Part shown: in pieces, positions 1-5,351 of the stretch | How the letters are laid out: every line of letters begins with the position of its first letter | Position numbering within the stretch: position 1 is the stretch's first letter | Origin: Rhizorhabdus sp. | GTDB taxonomy: Bacteria; Pseudomonadota; Alphaproteobacteria; Sphingomonadales; Sphingomonadaceae | Length of the DNA stretch: 5,351 nucleotides | Assembly (NCBI GenBank): GCA_004297635.1 | Contig: SCUQ01000031.1 | Location: 1-5,351, forward strand | Direction: 5' to 3' | Notes under the pieces: generated by a model | The model's database searches: none | Seen by the model: only the letters and a program-made list of their open reading frames with translations | Told to the model about the DNA's origin: nothing | Made by a program: the position numbers and the translations under genes

Positions 1-1311
1 GTCTCCGGCGCCAGTTTCTCCGGGCTGGCCCAGAATACCGGCCGAGGCTTCCTGCGCTTTGCGCCATGGGAAGAACGCAAGGGCTCCGAGAACAGCACTG
101 CCGAGGTCGCGCGCCGGGCGTCCCAGGGATTGTCGAATATCCGCGATGCGCAGGTCTTCGTCCTTACCCCGCCCTCGATCCCGGGGCTTGGCCAGACGAC
201 CGGCTTCTCGATGGAATTGCTCAACAGCGGCAATCTCAGCCGCGACGAATTCAAGGTCCGGCGTGATCAGCTGCTGGCGGCGGCCTCGGCCGATCCCGAT
301 CTTGCCAATGTCCGCATGAACACCCTCGACGACACGCCGACGCTGAACGTCGATATCGATTCCGAACGTGTCGGGTCGCTCGGCGTCAGCCAGTCGGTGG
401 TCAATCAGACGCTCACGGCGGCTCTGGGCGGCATCTATATCAACGATTTCGTCGATCGCGGCCGGGTCAAACGGGTCTTCATGCAGGGCGATGCGCCGTT
501 CCGCAGCCGTCCGGAAGATCTGGCGAACTGGCAGGTCCGCTCGACCAATGGACAGATGGTCCCCTTTTCGGCCTTCTCCACCGTACATTGGTCGCAGGCG
601 CCAAGCGCCCTCACCCGCTTCAACGGCATTCCCAACTTCTCCATCCAGGGCCAGGGCGCGTCGGGCAAAAGCTCCGGCGATGCCATGAAACGCATCTCCG
701 AACTGGCCGCCGACATACCGGGGGTCTCGGTCGACTGGTCGGGCCTCAGCTATCAGGAGCGGTTGTCCGGCGGTCAGGCACCAATCCTGTACGGTCTGTC
801 GCTGCTTGTCGTCTTCCTCTGCCTCGCGGCGCTTTACGAGAGCTGGTCGATCCCCATCGCGGTGATCGCCGTCATCCCGCTGGGACTGATCGGCGCAACC
901 CTGGCGGTGCTGCTGCGCGGCCTGGAAAATGACGTCTTCTTCCAGGTCGGCCTTGTCACGACCATGGGGCTCAGCGCCAAGAATGCCATCCTGATCGTCG
1001 AGTTCGCCGAGCAGGCCGAAAAGGAAGGCAAGACCGCGACCGAAGCCGCACTGGAAGCCGCTCGTATCCGGCTGCGACCGATCCTGATGACCAGTTTCGC
1101 CTTCATGTTCGGGGTGCTGCCGCTCGCCATATCGACGGGCGCAGGCGCCCGCGCGCGCAACGCGATCGGCACCGCGGTGCTGGGAGGCATGTTCACCGCC
1201 ACCTTGTTCGCGATCTTCTACGTGCCGCTCTTCTTCGTCCTGGTCCGCAAGCTGTTCGGCAGGAAACACGGTGCCCGACCGGCACCGGACGCAGCGCCGG
1301 AGTCTGCATGA
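1..1311 (+). CDS. RND (HAE1/AcrB-type) multidrug efflux permease, C-terminal part; 5' end outside window
   Basis: This is the inner-membrane, proton-driven pump subunit of a tripartite efflux system. It takes up hydrophobic or amphiphilic compounds from the periplasm or inner membrane and passes them to an outer-membrane duct. The frame is open from base 1, so the 436 residues seen are about the last 40% of a protein that is usually 1,030-1,050 residues. The first in-frame GTG/ATG-like codons here are internal. Order seen: rest of the porter/docking region (1-260), including the AcrB-like stretches YINDFVDRGRVKRV and GQMVPFSAFS, then SYQERLSGGQAP just before TM8 (about 262-281), TM9 (286-306), TM10 (316-336), TM11 (360-380) and TM12 (392-415). 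The proton-relay residues equivalent to AcrB Lys940, Arg971 and Thr978 are present as K327 (GLSAKNAILIVEFA), R357 and T364 (RLRPILMTS), so the pump looks functional. Similarity to AcrB is strong by eye. Substrates cannot be told from this part. It overlaps the downstream outer-membrane factor gene. Confidence 0.96.
   Translation, partial: VSGASFSGLAQNTGRGFLRFAPWEERKGSENSTAEVARRASQGLSNIRDAQVFVLTPPSIPGLGQTTGFSMELLNSGNLSRDEFKVRRDQLLAAASADPDLANVRMNTLDDTPTLNVDIDSERVGSLGVSQSVVNQTLTAALGGIYINDFVDRGRVKRVFMQGDAPFRSRPEDLANWQVRSTNGQMVPFSAFSTVHWSQAPSALTRFNGIPNFSIQGQGASGKSSGDAMKRISELAADIPGVSVDWSGLSYQERLSGGQAPILYGLSLLVVFLCLAALYESWSIPIAVIAVIPLGLIGATLAVLLRGLENDVFFQVGLVTTMGLSAKNAILIVEFAEQAEKEGKTATEAALEAARIRLRPILMTSFAFMFGVLPLAISTGAGARARNAIGTAVLGGMFTATLFAIFYVPLFFVLVRKLFGRKHGARPAPDAAPESA
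1299..1302 (+). promoter_or_regulatory. Shine-Dalgarno GGAG for the outer-membrane factor gene
   Basis: GGAG lies inside the end of the permease gene. It is 5 bases from the ATG at 1308 and 8 bases from the second, adjacent ATG at 1311. The overlap ATGA (start at 1308, permease stop TGA at 1309-1311) is typical of translational coupling. Spacing suits the second ATG slightly better, so the real start may be one codon later. Confidence 0.5.
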
Positions 1312-2786
1312 TGCGCCGTCGCCTGGCCATGCTGCTGCCTCTCGGCGCGCTGACGGCCTGCAGCCTCGCGCCGGCCTATCAGCGCCCGACGCCGGCCATC
1401 CCGGCGGCGCTGCCGGTCGCCGGCCAACCGGATGAGCCCGCCCCCGCCACGCTCAGCTATCGTGATCTGGTCCGCGACCCCAGGCTGGTTTCGCTGATCG
1501 AGCGGGCGGTGGCGAACAACCAGGATCTCAAGGCAGCCTTGGCCAATGTAGCGTCGGCACGGGCGCTGGTGACGGTTACGCGCGCCGATCTCTTTCCCCA
1601 GCTCGACGGCAACGTCGGGGTGACGACGGGCGACAGCTCGAACGAAACCCGAGGCAATGTCGGTAACAATGGCAATAATGGCGCGGGTGGCGTGGGTGGC
1701 GGCAACGGCGCCAGCACCGGCGGGCGGCGAACCACCTACAACGCCAATCTGGGGGTCAGCTGGGAAATCGACCTGTTCGGGCGGCTACGCAGCCTGAACG
1801 ATGCCGCCTTCAATCAGTATCTGGGCACCGAGGCGGCACAGCGGGCTACGCGGCTGAGCGTCGTCGCGGGAACGGCCAACGCCTGGCTGGCGCTTGCCGC
1901 CGACCGCAGCCTGCTTGCCATCGCCCGCGATACCCAGGCCAGCGCCGCCAGAAGCGTCGAACTGACCCAGGCCCTGCTCAAGGGCGGTGTCGCGCCGCGC
2001 ACCAGCCTTCGCCAGGCCGAAACGATCCTGTCGCAGGCCGAGGCAGACCAGGCCGCGCTGGAGACCGCCGTGGCGCAGGACCGCAATGCGCTCGAGCTCG
2101 TGGTCGGCGAGCCGGTATCCGACGACCTGCTCCCCGCCTCGATCGAGAGCCTCAACGGTGCGCTCGCCGAAGTTCCAGCCGGGCTCGATTCGTCGATCCT
2201 GCTGCGGCGGCCCGACGTCGTCGAGCGCGAATATCAGTTGCGCGCCGCCAATGCCCGGATCGGCGCGGCGCGCGCGGCCTTTTTCCCGCGCATCGGCCTG
2301 ACCGCGCTGGCCGGCTTCGCCAGCAGTGCGCTGTCCAGCCTGTTCGACCATGGCGCGTTCACCTGGAGCGTGGCGCCGTCCGCGACCCTGCCGATCTTCG
2401 ATGGCGGCGCCAATCTCGGCAACCTTCGCTACTCGAAGGCGCAGCGCGACCTTGCCGTGGCCAATTATCAGCGGGCTATCCAGTCGGCCTTTCGTGACGT
2501 GTCCGATGCGCTGGCCCGGCGCGCGACGATCGATCGCCAGCTGGCCGCCAGCACCCGGCTCGATGGTGCCGCGCGCGATTCGCTGTTTCTCGCCAATGCC
2601 CGCTTCCGCGAGGGGATCGATCCCTATCTGAACCTGCTCGACGCGCAGCGCACCGCCTATGGCGCCGCGCGCACCCTGACCCAGACCCGCCTGCTCAAGG
2701 CACAGAATCTCATCACGCTCTATCAGTCGCTCGGCGGCGACGCGCTGATCGATGCACGACCGGCCCGCGACGGCGGCACGCGCTGA
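1308..2786 (+). CDS. Outer-membrane factor lipoprotein of RND efflux system (OprM/NodT type)
   Basis: This is the outer-membrane duct of the tripartite pump. By family knowledge it is a trimeric beta-barrel plus alpha-helical tunnel that receives substrate from the RND permease and adaptor. The 492-residue product starts with a lipoprotein signal, basic MMRRR then a hydrophobic core, ending in lipobox LTAC with C18 as the lipidated residue; S19 after it favours outer-membrane sorting. It is followed by the OprM-like SLAPAYQRP. Two outer-membrane efflux repeats can be seen, about residues 50-260 and 290-475. The first contains SWEIDLFGRLRSLNDAA and the second RRPDVVEREYQLRAANARIGAARAAFFP split around 300-327, then LPIFDGG near 361-367, all typical of the family. 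Length is slightly above OprM because of a Gly/Asn-rich insert at about residues 107-142. It overlaps the permease gene by four bases, so the two are co-transcribed and probably translationally coupled. Confidence 0.96.
   Translation: MMRRRLAMLLPLGALTACSLAPAYQRPTPAIPAALPVAGQPDEPAPATLSYRDLVRDPRLVSLIERAVANNQDLKAALANVASARALVTVTRADLFPQLDGNVGVTTGDSSNETRGNVGNNGNNGAGGVGGGNGASTGGRRTTYNANLGVSWEIDLFGRLRSLNDAAFNQYLGTEAAQRATRLSVVAGTANAWLALAADRSLLAIARDTQASAARSVELTQALLKGGVAPRTSLRQAETILSQAEADQAALETAVAQDRNALELVVGEPVSDDLLPASIESLNGALAEVPAGLDSSILLRRPDVVEREYQLRAANARIGAARAAFFPRIGLTALAGFASSALSSLFDHGAFTWSVAPSATLPIFDGGANLGNLRYSKAQRDLAVANYQRAIQSAFRDVSDALARRATIDRQLAASTRLDGAARDSLFLANARFREGIDPYLNLLDAQRTAYGAARTLTQTRLLKAQNLITLYQSLGGDALIDARPARDGGTR
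1626..1733 (+). repeat. Low-complexity Gly/Asn-rich coding insert in outer-membrane factor
   Basis: Residues about 107-142 are dominated by Gly and Asn with short quasi-repeats such as GNNGNNG and GGVGGGNG. At the DNA level there are imperfect triplet and hexamer repeats of the AATGGC/GGTGGC kind, locally richer in AAT and GGT codons than the surrounding gene. The insert sits just before the conserved SWEIDLFGRL segment. In OprM/TolC-type proteins this corresponds to the hairpin between the first two barrel strands of repeat one, so it is predicted to face the outside of the cell. The reading frame is kept across it. Confidence 0.65.
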
Positions 2787-2812
2787 CATCGGCCACATCG
2801 TTCAACCGGCGT

Positions 2813-2832
2813 TCAAGCGACCGGACGCTTGA
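2813..2832 (+). other. Short inverted repeat after the efflux operon (possible hairpin)
   Basis: A perfect 7-bp stem (TCAAGCG / CGCTTGA) with a 6-base loop lies 26 bases after the stop of the outer-membrane factor gene and 37 bases before the preferred start of the TonB-like gene. There is no T-run, so an intrinsic terminator is unlikely in standard form. It could be an mRNA-end stabiliser, an attenuating hairpin or an operator. The heptamer CGTTCAA also occurs twice here (2799-2805 and 2810-2816, 11 bases apart start to start), the second overlapping the left arm. Function unknown. Confidence 0.3.
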
Positions 2833-2869
2833 CGCGCATATGCGGCTGATCCCGGCGACAGCATCATCG

Positions 2870-3559
2870 ATGGACCGCGAGCTGCTGAGGCGGCGCGCGA
2901 TCGGCCTCGTGCTGGTCGTGATCATCCATATCCTGGGTTTCCTGCTGCTGCTGTCGCTGGCGCCGCAGGTGCTGCAGCGGATCACGCCCGATCTGAAGAG
3001 CTTCCCGCTGATGTCCTATTCGGAGAAACCCGCGCCAAAGCCCGCCGCCCGCTCCGACGCGCCGCGCCGCAAGGTCCAGCCGGTACAAAAGCCGCAGCCC
3101 CCCGTGCCGGTGCCGCAGCTGCCAACCAACCTGATCCTGATGACGTCGGAGCAGTTCCGCGCGACCGATATCGCCAATATCCAGCCGCAGCGTGCCGACA
3201 GCAGCACCGGCCACGGCGGCGCGGGAAGCGAAGTCGCCGAGGGGCCGGGCGAAGGCCCGGGCGGCGCAAAACTCTATCCCGCCGACTGGTACCGGGAGCC
3301 CACGACAGCCGAGATGGCCTTTTACCTGAAGGATAAGCGCCAGGCCGGCTGGGCGATGATCGCCTGCCGGACCGCGCCTGATTTTCGGGTCGAGGACTGC
3401 CGGGAGATGAGCGAGTCTCCCAGCGGCTCGGGCCTTGCCGGTGCGCTGCGCCAGGCTGCCTGGCAGTTCCGCGTCCGCCCGCCGCGGATCGGCGGCAAGC
3501 CGCAAATGGGCGTGTGGGTCCGCATATTGTTCGACTTTCAGGTGGGCGTGATCAAATAG
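2870..3559 (+). CDS. TonB-like energy-transducer protein
   Basis: This is probably a TonB-family protein that transmits inner-membrane proton motive force to an outer-membrane receptor. From the ATG at 2870 it has 229 residues: a short basic cytoplasmic tail (MDRELLRRR), one membrane anchor (about 11-31) containing a histidine at residue 20, a Lys/Pro-rich periplasmic stretch (53-86), a Gly-rich linker (114-142) and a C-terminal domain (about 143-229). The end, ALRQAAWQFRVRPP then G-K-P and VWVRILFDF, follows the TonB C-terminal pattern. C166 and C177 flank the second strand, as I recall for many sphingomonad TonB-like proteins. An in-frame ATG at 2840 would add ten residues. I prefer 2870 because the extra codons include ACA, GCA and TCA, unusual in this GC-rich sequence, and the basic tail then starts the protein; neither start has a good ribosome site. 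Its partner receptor is unknown. It could be co-transcribed with the efflux genes. Confidence 0.78.
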   Translation: MDRELLRRRAIGLVLVVIIHILGFLLLLSLAPQVLQRITPDLKSFPLMSYSEKPAPKPAARSDAPRRKVQPVQKPQPPVPVPQLPTNLILMTSEQFRATDIANIQPQRADSSTGHGGAGSEVAEGPGEGPGGAKLYPADWYREPTTAEMAFYLKDKRQAGWAMIACRTAPDFRVEDCREMSESPSGSGLAGALRQAAWQFRVRPPRIGGKPQMGVWVRILFDFQVGVIK

Positions 3560-3590
3560 GCGCCGGCTGTAGCGCAACCCATTCACGCCC
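3544..3590 (+). terminator. Possible hairpin spanning the TonB-like stop codon
   Basis: The eight bases GGGCGTGA at 3544-3551, in the last codons of the TonB-like gene, are perfectly complementary to TCACGCCC at 3583-3590. The 31-base loop contains the stop codon and a smaller GCGC/GCGC pairing. No T-run follows. It may act as an mRNA 3'-end structure or a weak terminator separating this gene from the EF-hand gene. The long loop makes chance pairing possible. Confidence 0.25.
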
Positions 3591-3629
3591 CGGTCAGTTG
3601 ATACCGCCTATCGGGCGCACAGCGATGAT

Positions 3630-3633
3630 GGGA
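3630..3633 (+). promoter_or_regulatory. Shine-Dalgarno GGGA for the EF-hand gene
   Basis: GGGA lies 8 bases before the ATG at 3642, an ideal spacing, and supports that start. The 82-base gap before the gene (3560-3641) shows no convincing promoter: a TTGATA at 3598-3603 lacks a good -10 partner at 16-18 bases. Confidence 0.6.
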
Positions 3634-3641
3634 CGATATCA

Positions 3642-4037
3642 ATGACCAAGATGATTATGGTTGGCTTGCTTGCGCTGACCGCCGCCAGCGCGGCACAGGC
3701 CGGCCTGCAGCTGGGCGAACGGCCGATCAGCCGCACCGAGGTGATCAGCGCCGCGAAGAAGCAGTTTGCCGAAATGGACGGCGATCATGACGGCGCCGTG
3801 AGCCCCGACGAGTTCGAACGCTATCGCGAGGTCCAGAACGCCCGGCCCGATCGGGGACGGGGCCTGACCCATATCGGACGCAGCTGGTTCGATAAATGCG
3901 ACAGCGATGGCGATGGCCGGGTGAGTCAGTCCGAAGCGGTCGCGCGCCCGCTGGGCCTGTTCGACATGGCCGATGTCAATCGCGATGGCGTGGCGAGCCT
4001 GGCGGAGCAGTCGATGGCGATGCTGTTCGTGAAATAG
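3642..4037 (+). CDS. Exported EF-hand calcium-binding protein
   Basis: This is a small 131-residue protein predicted to bind calcium in the periplasm or outside the cell. The first 20 residues form a signal peptide: MTKM, a hydrophobic core, then the AQA cleavage site before G21. Three EF-hand loops with canonical spacing follow. Loop 1 is residues 46-57 (D46, D48, D50, G51, E57), loop 2 is 87-98 (D87, D89, D91, G92, E98), and loop 3 is 111-122 (D111, N113, D115, G116, E122). All keep the acidic position-12 ligand, so all look able to bind calcium. The odd number of hands means one is unpaired, unless the protein dimerises or a degenerate hand lies near residues 25-40. No catalytic domain is present, so it is probably a calcium sensor, buffer or structural protein; its partner is unknown. 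It has its own ribosome site and lies on the same strand as the TonB-like gene, 82 bases after it. Confidence 0.88.
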   Translation: MTKMIMVGLLALTAASAAQAGLQLGERPISRTEVISAAKKQFAEMDGDHDGAVSPDEFERYREVQNARPDRGRGLTHIGRSWFDKCDSDGDGRVSQSEAVARPLGLFDMADVNRDGVASLAEQSMAMLFVK

Positions 4038-4051
4038 CCGGCCACGCCGGC
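4037..4051. terminator. Possible shared hairpin between convergent genes
   Basis: A 6-bp GC-only stem (GCCGGC / GCCGGC) with a 3-base loop CAC begins at the last base of the EF-hand stop codon and fills most of the 20-base gap to the stop of the NDUFS4-like gene on the other strand. Being symmetrical it could end both transcripts, but neither strand has a T-run after it, so this is only a candidate. Confidence 0.35.
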
Positions 4052-4057
4052 CGGAGA

Positions 4058-4357
4058 TCAGAAGGTGATCGGGCCGACCATGAAATTATCGGCATAGGCC
4101 TGGAGCTTGAGCTTCTTTTCGGGACCCGCGACGACATGCGCGGTCAGTCCCTCGCGGGCCGCATAGGCTTGCGCGGCATCGAGCGTCGGGAAGGACAGCC
4201 TGATCTGAGCGCGCGTATCGCCCGATCCGGCCCAGCCGGTCAGCGGATCGGGGCGCTTGGCCTCTGCCGGTTCATATTCCAGCACCCAGCTGTCGGTGCG
4301 GGCGCGGCCCGACTGCATCGCATTTTTGAGCTGCTGGTAGATTCGCGCGTGCGCCAT
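4058..4357 (-). CDS. NDUFS4-like accessory subunit of respiratory complex I (ETC complex I subunit family)
   Basis: This is a small accessory subunit of the proton-pumping NADH:ubiquinone oxidoreductase, homologous to mitochondrial NDUFS4; alphaproteobacterial complex I is known to carry such subunits. It acts on the cytoplasmic arm of the complex. The 99-residue product shows the family pattern from end to end: ARIYQ with KNAMQSGRA at 4-19, WVLEYEP at 24-30, then RPDPLTGWAGSGDT at 35-48, a region of aromatic and hydrophobic spacing (F56, A64-Y65), and YADNF at 88-92. The start at 4357 is chosen because a GGGA ribosome site lies 8 bases upstream and MAHARIYQ matches family N-termini. A TTG at 4420 would add 21 residues unlike the family and overlap the hrpB stop. 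No complex I core genes are nearby. It follows hrpB by 59 bases on the same strand, so it may be co-transcribed with it. Confidence 0.9.
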   Translation of the reverse strand: MAHARIYQQLKNAMQSGRARTDSWVLEYEPAEAKRPDPLTGWAGSGDTRAQIRLSFPTLDAAQAYAAREGLTAHVVAGPEKKLKLQAYADNFMVGPITF

Positions 4358-4365
4358 GATGAATG

Positions 4366-4369
4366 TCCC
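4366..4369 (-). promoter_or_regulatory. Shine-Dalgarno GGGA fixing the start of the NDUFS4-like gene
   Basis: On the minus strand GGGA is followed by 8 bases (CATTCATC) and then ATG at 4357. This is the same motif and spacing as at the EF-hand gene. It supports the 99-residue product over the TTG-initiated 120-residue reading. Confidence 0.6.
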
Positions 4370-4416
4370 GAAGGCTCCGTGGTTGACATCGCCATGCCGC
4401 AGCGCGGCGATCCCCG

Positions 4417-5351
4417 TCAAGAACGCTGCTTCGCTTTCTTCGTCCGCAAGGTGGGATCGGCGCCCGCCGGATCGTCGGGCCAGGGATGGCGCGGGTAGCG
4501 GCCACGCATCTCCTTGGCGACCGCCGCCCAGCTTCCCGACCAGAAACCCGGCAGATCCCGGGTGGTCTGTATCGGCCGTCCGGCGGGCGACGTCAGCCGC
4601 AGCACGACAGGCACCCGTCCGCCGCCGACCATCGGATGCGCCGACAGTCCGAACAGTGCCTGCGGCCGCACCTCGACCGCGGGGCCGCCCTCCGCAGCAT
4701 AGTCGATCGGATGGCGGCTCCCCGCCGGCGATTGGAGATGCTCGGGGGCGAGCCGGTCAAGCGCCTGCCGCCCGTCCCAGCCCAACAGATCGTGAAGCGC
4801 AGCCGATAGTTCGCCGGGCGTGATATCGGACAGCCGCCGCTTGCCCTCGGCCAGCGGGGCGAACCAGTCGTCCAGTGTCAGCATCAGCGTATCATCGGAG
4901 AGGTCGGGCAATTCCCCGCCATGTTCGGCCGCGAAAGCCGCACGGGCGCGTAGCGCGGCAACGCTGTCGGACCAGCTCAGCAGATCGAGGCCGCGCGTGC
5001 GGACGGCATCGATCAGCGCCGCGCTGATCATCGCCGGCGATGCGCTCTCATCGCGCCCTGCCGCCAATACGATCGCGCCAAGCCGCCGTTCGCGCCGCGC
5101 CTCGACCGCCCCCGTCGCCGGATCGAAGCGTGCCGACTTGCGAACCTCGATATGGTCGGCGAACAGCCGCTCGACCTCGCCGGCGTCGATGGGCACCGCG
5201 GATAATATGCGCGCGCCCGACGCCGCACCCTGGATTTCGGCAACCGCGAGCCACTCGCTACGGGCGAGCGGCGAGGCCGGATCGAGGCGGAAGCCGCGTC
5301 CGCCCGTCGATATCCAGTCCTCGCCCGAGGCCGACCGCCGCTTCGCGACCC
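4417..5351 (-). CDS. hrpB: ATP-dependent helicase HrpB, C-terminal part; 5' end outside window
   Basis: HrpB is a DEAH-box-type nucleic-acid helicase of bacteria; its exact cellular job is not well settled. The frame is open without a stop from the right edge (first full codon at 5349) to TGA at 4417-4419, giving 310 residues of a protein that is usually about 800-840. It begins with VAKRRSASGEDWISTGGRGF and continues LDPASPLARSEWLAVAEIQG. The end is the HrpB-specific C-terminal domain, with SAALHDLLGWDGRQALDRLAP in the middle, HPIDYAAEGGPAVEVRPQALFG, and the signature DLPGFWSGSW from about residue 265, then KEMRGRYPRHPWPDDP. The ATP-binding and helicase motifs lie outside the window. A GTG at 5196 is internal, because homologous sequence continues upstream of it. 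The short basic tail TKKAKQRS ends the protein. The NDUFS4-like gene follows on the same strand. Confidence 0.95.
   Translation of the reverse strand, partial: VAKRRSASGEDWISTGGRGFRLDPASPLARSEWLAVAEIQGAASGARILSAVPIDAGEVERLFADHIEVRKSARFDPATGAVEARRERRLGAIVLAAGRDESASPAMISAALIDAVRTRGLDLLSWSDSVAALRARAAFAAEHGGELPDLSDDTLMLTLDDWFAPLAEGKRRLSDITPGELSAALHDLLGWDGRQALDRLAPEHLQSPAGSRHPIDYAAEGGPAVEVRPQALFGLSAHPMVGGGRVPVVLRLTSPAGRPIQTTRDLPGFWSGSWAAVAKEMRGRYPRHPWPDDPAGADPTLRTKKAKQRS

Noticed and set aside
1785..2798. A 337-residue open frame on the minus strand opposite the outer-membrane factor gene
   Set aside because: It mirrors a clearly conserved gene in GC-rich DNA where antisense frames stay open by chance. 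Its product is Arg/Gly/Ala-rich with no recognisable domain.
2864..3586. A 240-residue open frame on the minus strand opposite the TonB-like gene
   Set aside because: The plus-strand product has a membrane anchor, Pro-rich linker and TonB-like end. The antisense product has no such order and is Arg/His/Gln-rich, as expected for a shadow frame.
3598..3642. TTGATA and TATCAA as an inverted pair before the EF-hand gene
   Set aside because: Only six bases each, 33 bases apart, and one overlaps the start codon; chance is a sufficient explanation.
4383..4388. A perfect TTGACA (-35-like) on the plus strand between hrpB and the NDUFS4-like gene
   Set aside because: No -10-like hexamer lies 16-18 bases downstream, and it points away from any plus-strand gene.
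4388..4411. Nested inverted repeats (ATCGCC/GGCGAT and GCCGC/GCGGC) between hrpB and the NDUFS4-like gene
   Set aside because: The two pairings exclude each other, there is no T-run, and short GC-rich palindromes are common in this composition, so I do not call a terminator.
3896..4498. A 200-residue plus-strand frame crossing the EF-hand, NDUFS4-like and hrpB ends
   Set aside because: It overlaps three well-supported genes in the wrong frame or strand and has no recognisable family features.
5028..5254. Two short minus-strand frames in other phases inside hrpB
   Set aside because: They lie wholly inside the HrpB coding frame, which is continuous and homologous throughout.

Overview
The window is GC-rich and gene-dense, with no gene-free stretch longer than about 85 bases. 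It most likely comes from an alphaproteobacterial chromosome, probably a sphingomonad or close relative. The best single clue is a small NDUFS4-type accessory subunit of respiratory complex I, which is typical of Alphaproteobacteria and mitochondria. A TonB-like protein with a cysteine-paired C-terminal domain and a NodT/OprM-type outer-membrane lipoprotein fit the same placement. The taxonomic call is inference from gene content and composition; no database search was run.

Left half, plus strand (1-2786): the 3' part of an RND (HAE1/AcrB-type) multidrug efflux permease runs in from the left edge. Its stop codon overlaps the start of an outer-membrane factor lipoprotein (OprM/NodT type). Together they make the inner-membrane pump and outer-membrane duct of a tripartite efflux system. 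The periplasmic adaptor gene is not in the window and would be expected upstream. The duct protein carries a Gly/Asn-rich insert in its first predicted outer-surface loop.

Middle, plus strand (2870-4037): a TonB-like energy-transducer protein with one membrane anchor, a Lys/Pro-rich stretch and a TonB-type C-terminal domain follows. After it comes a small exported protein with three canonical EF-hand calcium loops. The TonB-like gene could be read through from the efflux operon, but an 83-base gap, possible hairpins and no obvious ribosome site leave this open. The EF-hand gene has its own clear ribosome-binding site.

Right part, minus strand (5351-4058): the C-terminal part of the ATP-dependent helicase HrpB enters from the right edge, followed after 59 bases by the NDUFS4-like gene. 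These converge on the EF-hand gene with a 20-base gap.

I found no clear sign of a previously undescribed system. There are no mobile elements, CRISPR arrays, RNA genes, frameshifts or foreign-looking segments. The points most worth a second look are the low-complexity loop in the efflux duct, the divergent TonB-like protein beside the pump, and the start-site corrections for the TonB-like and NDUFS4-like genes.
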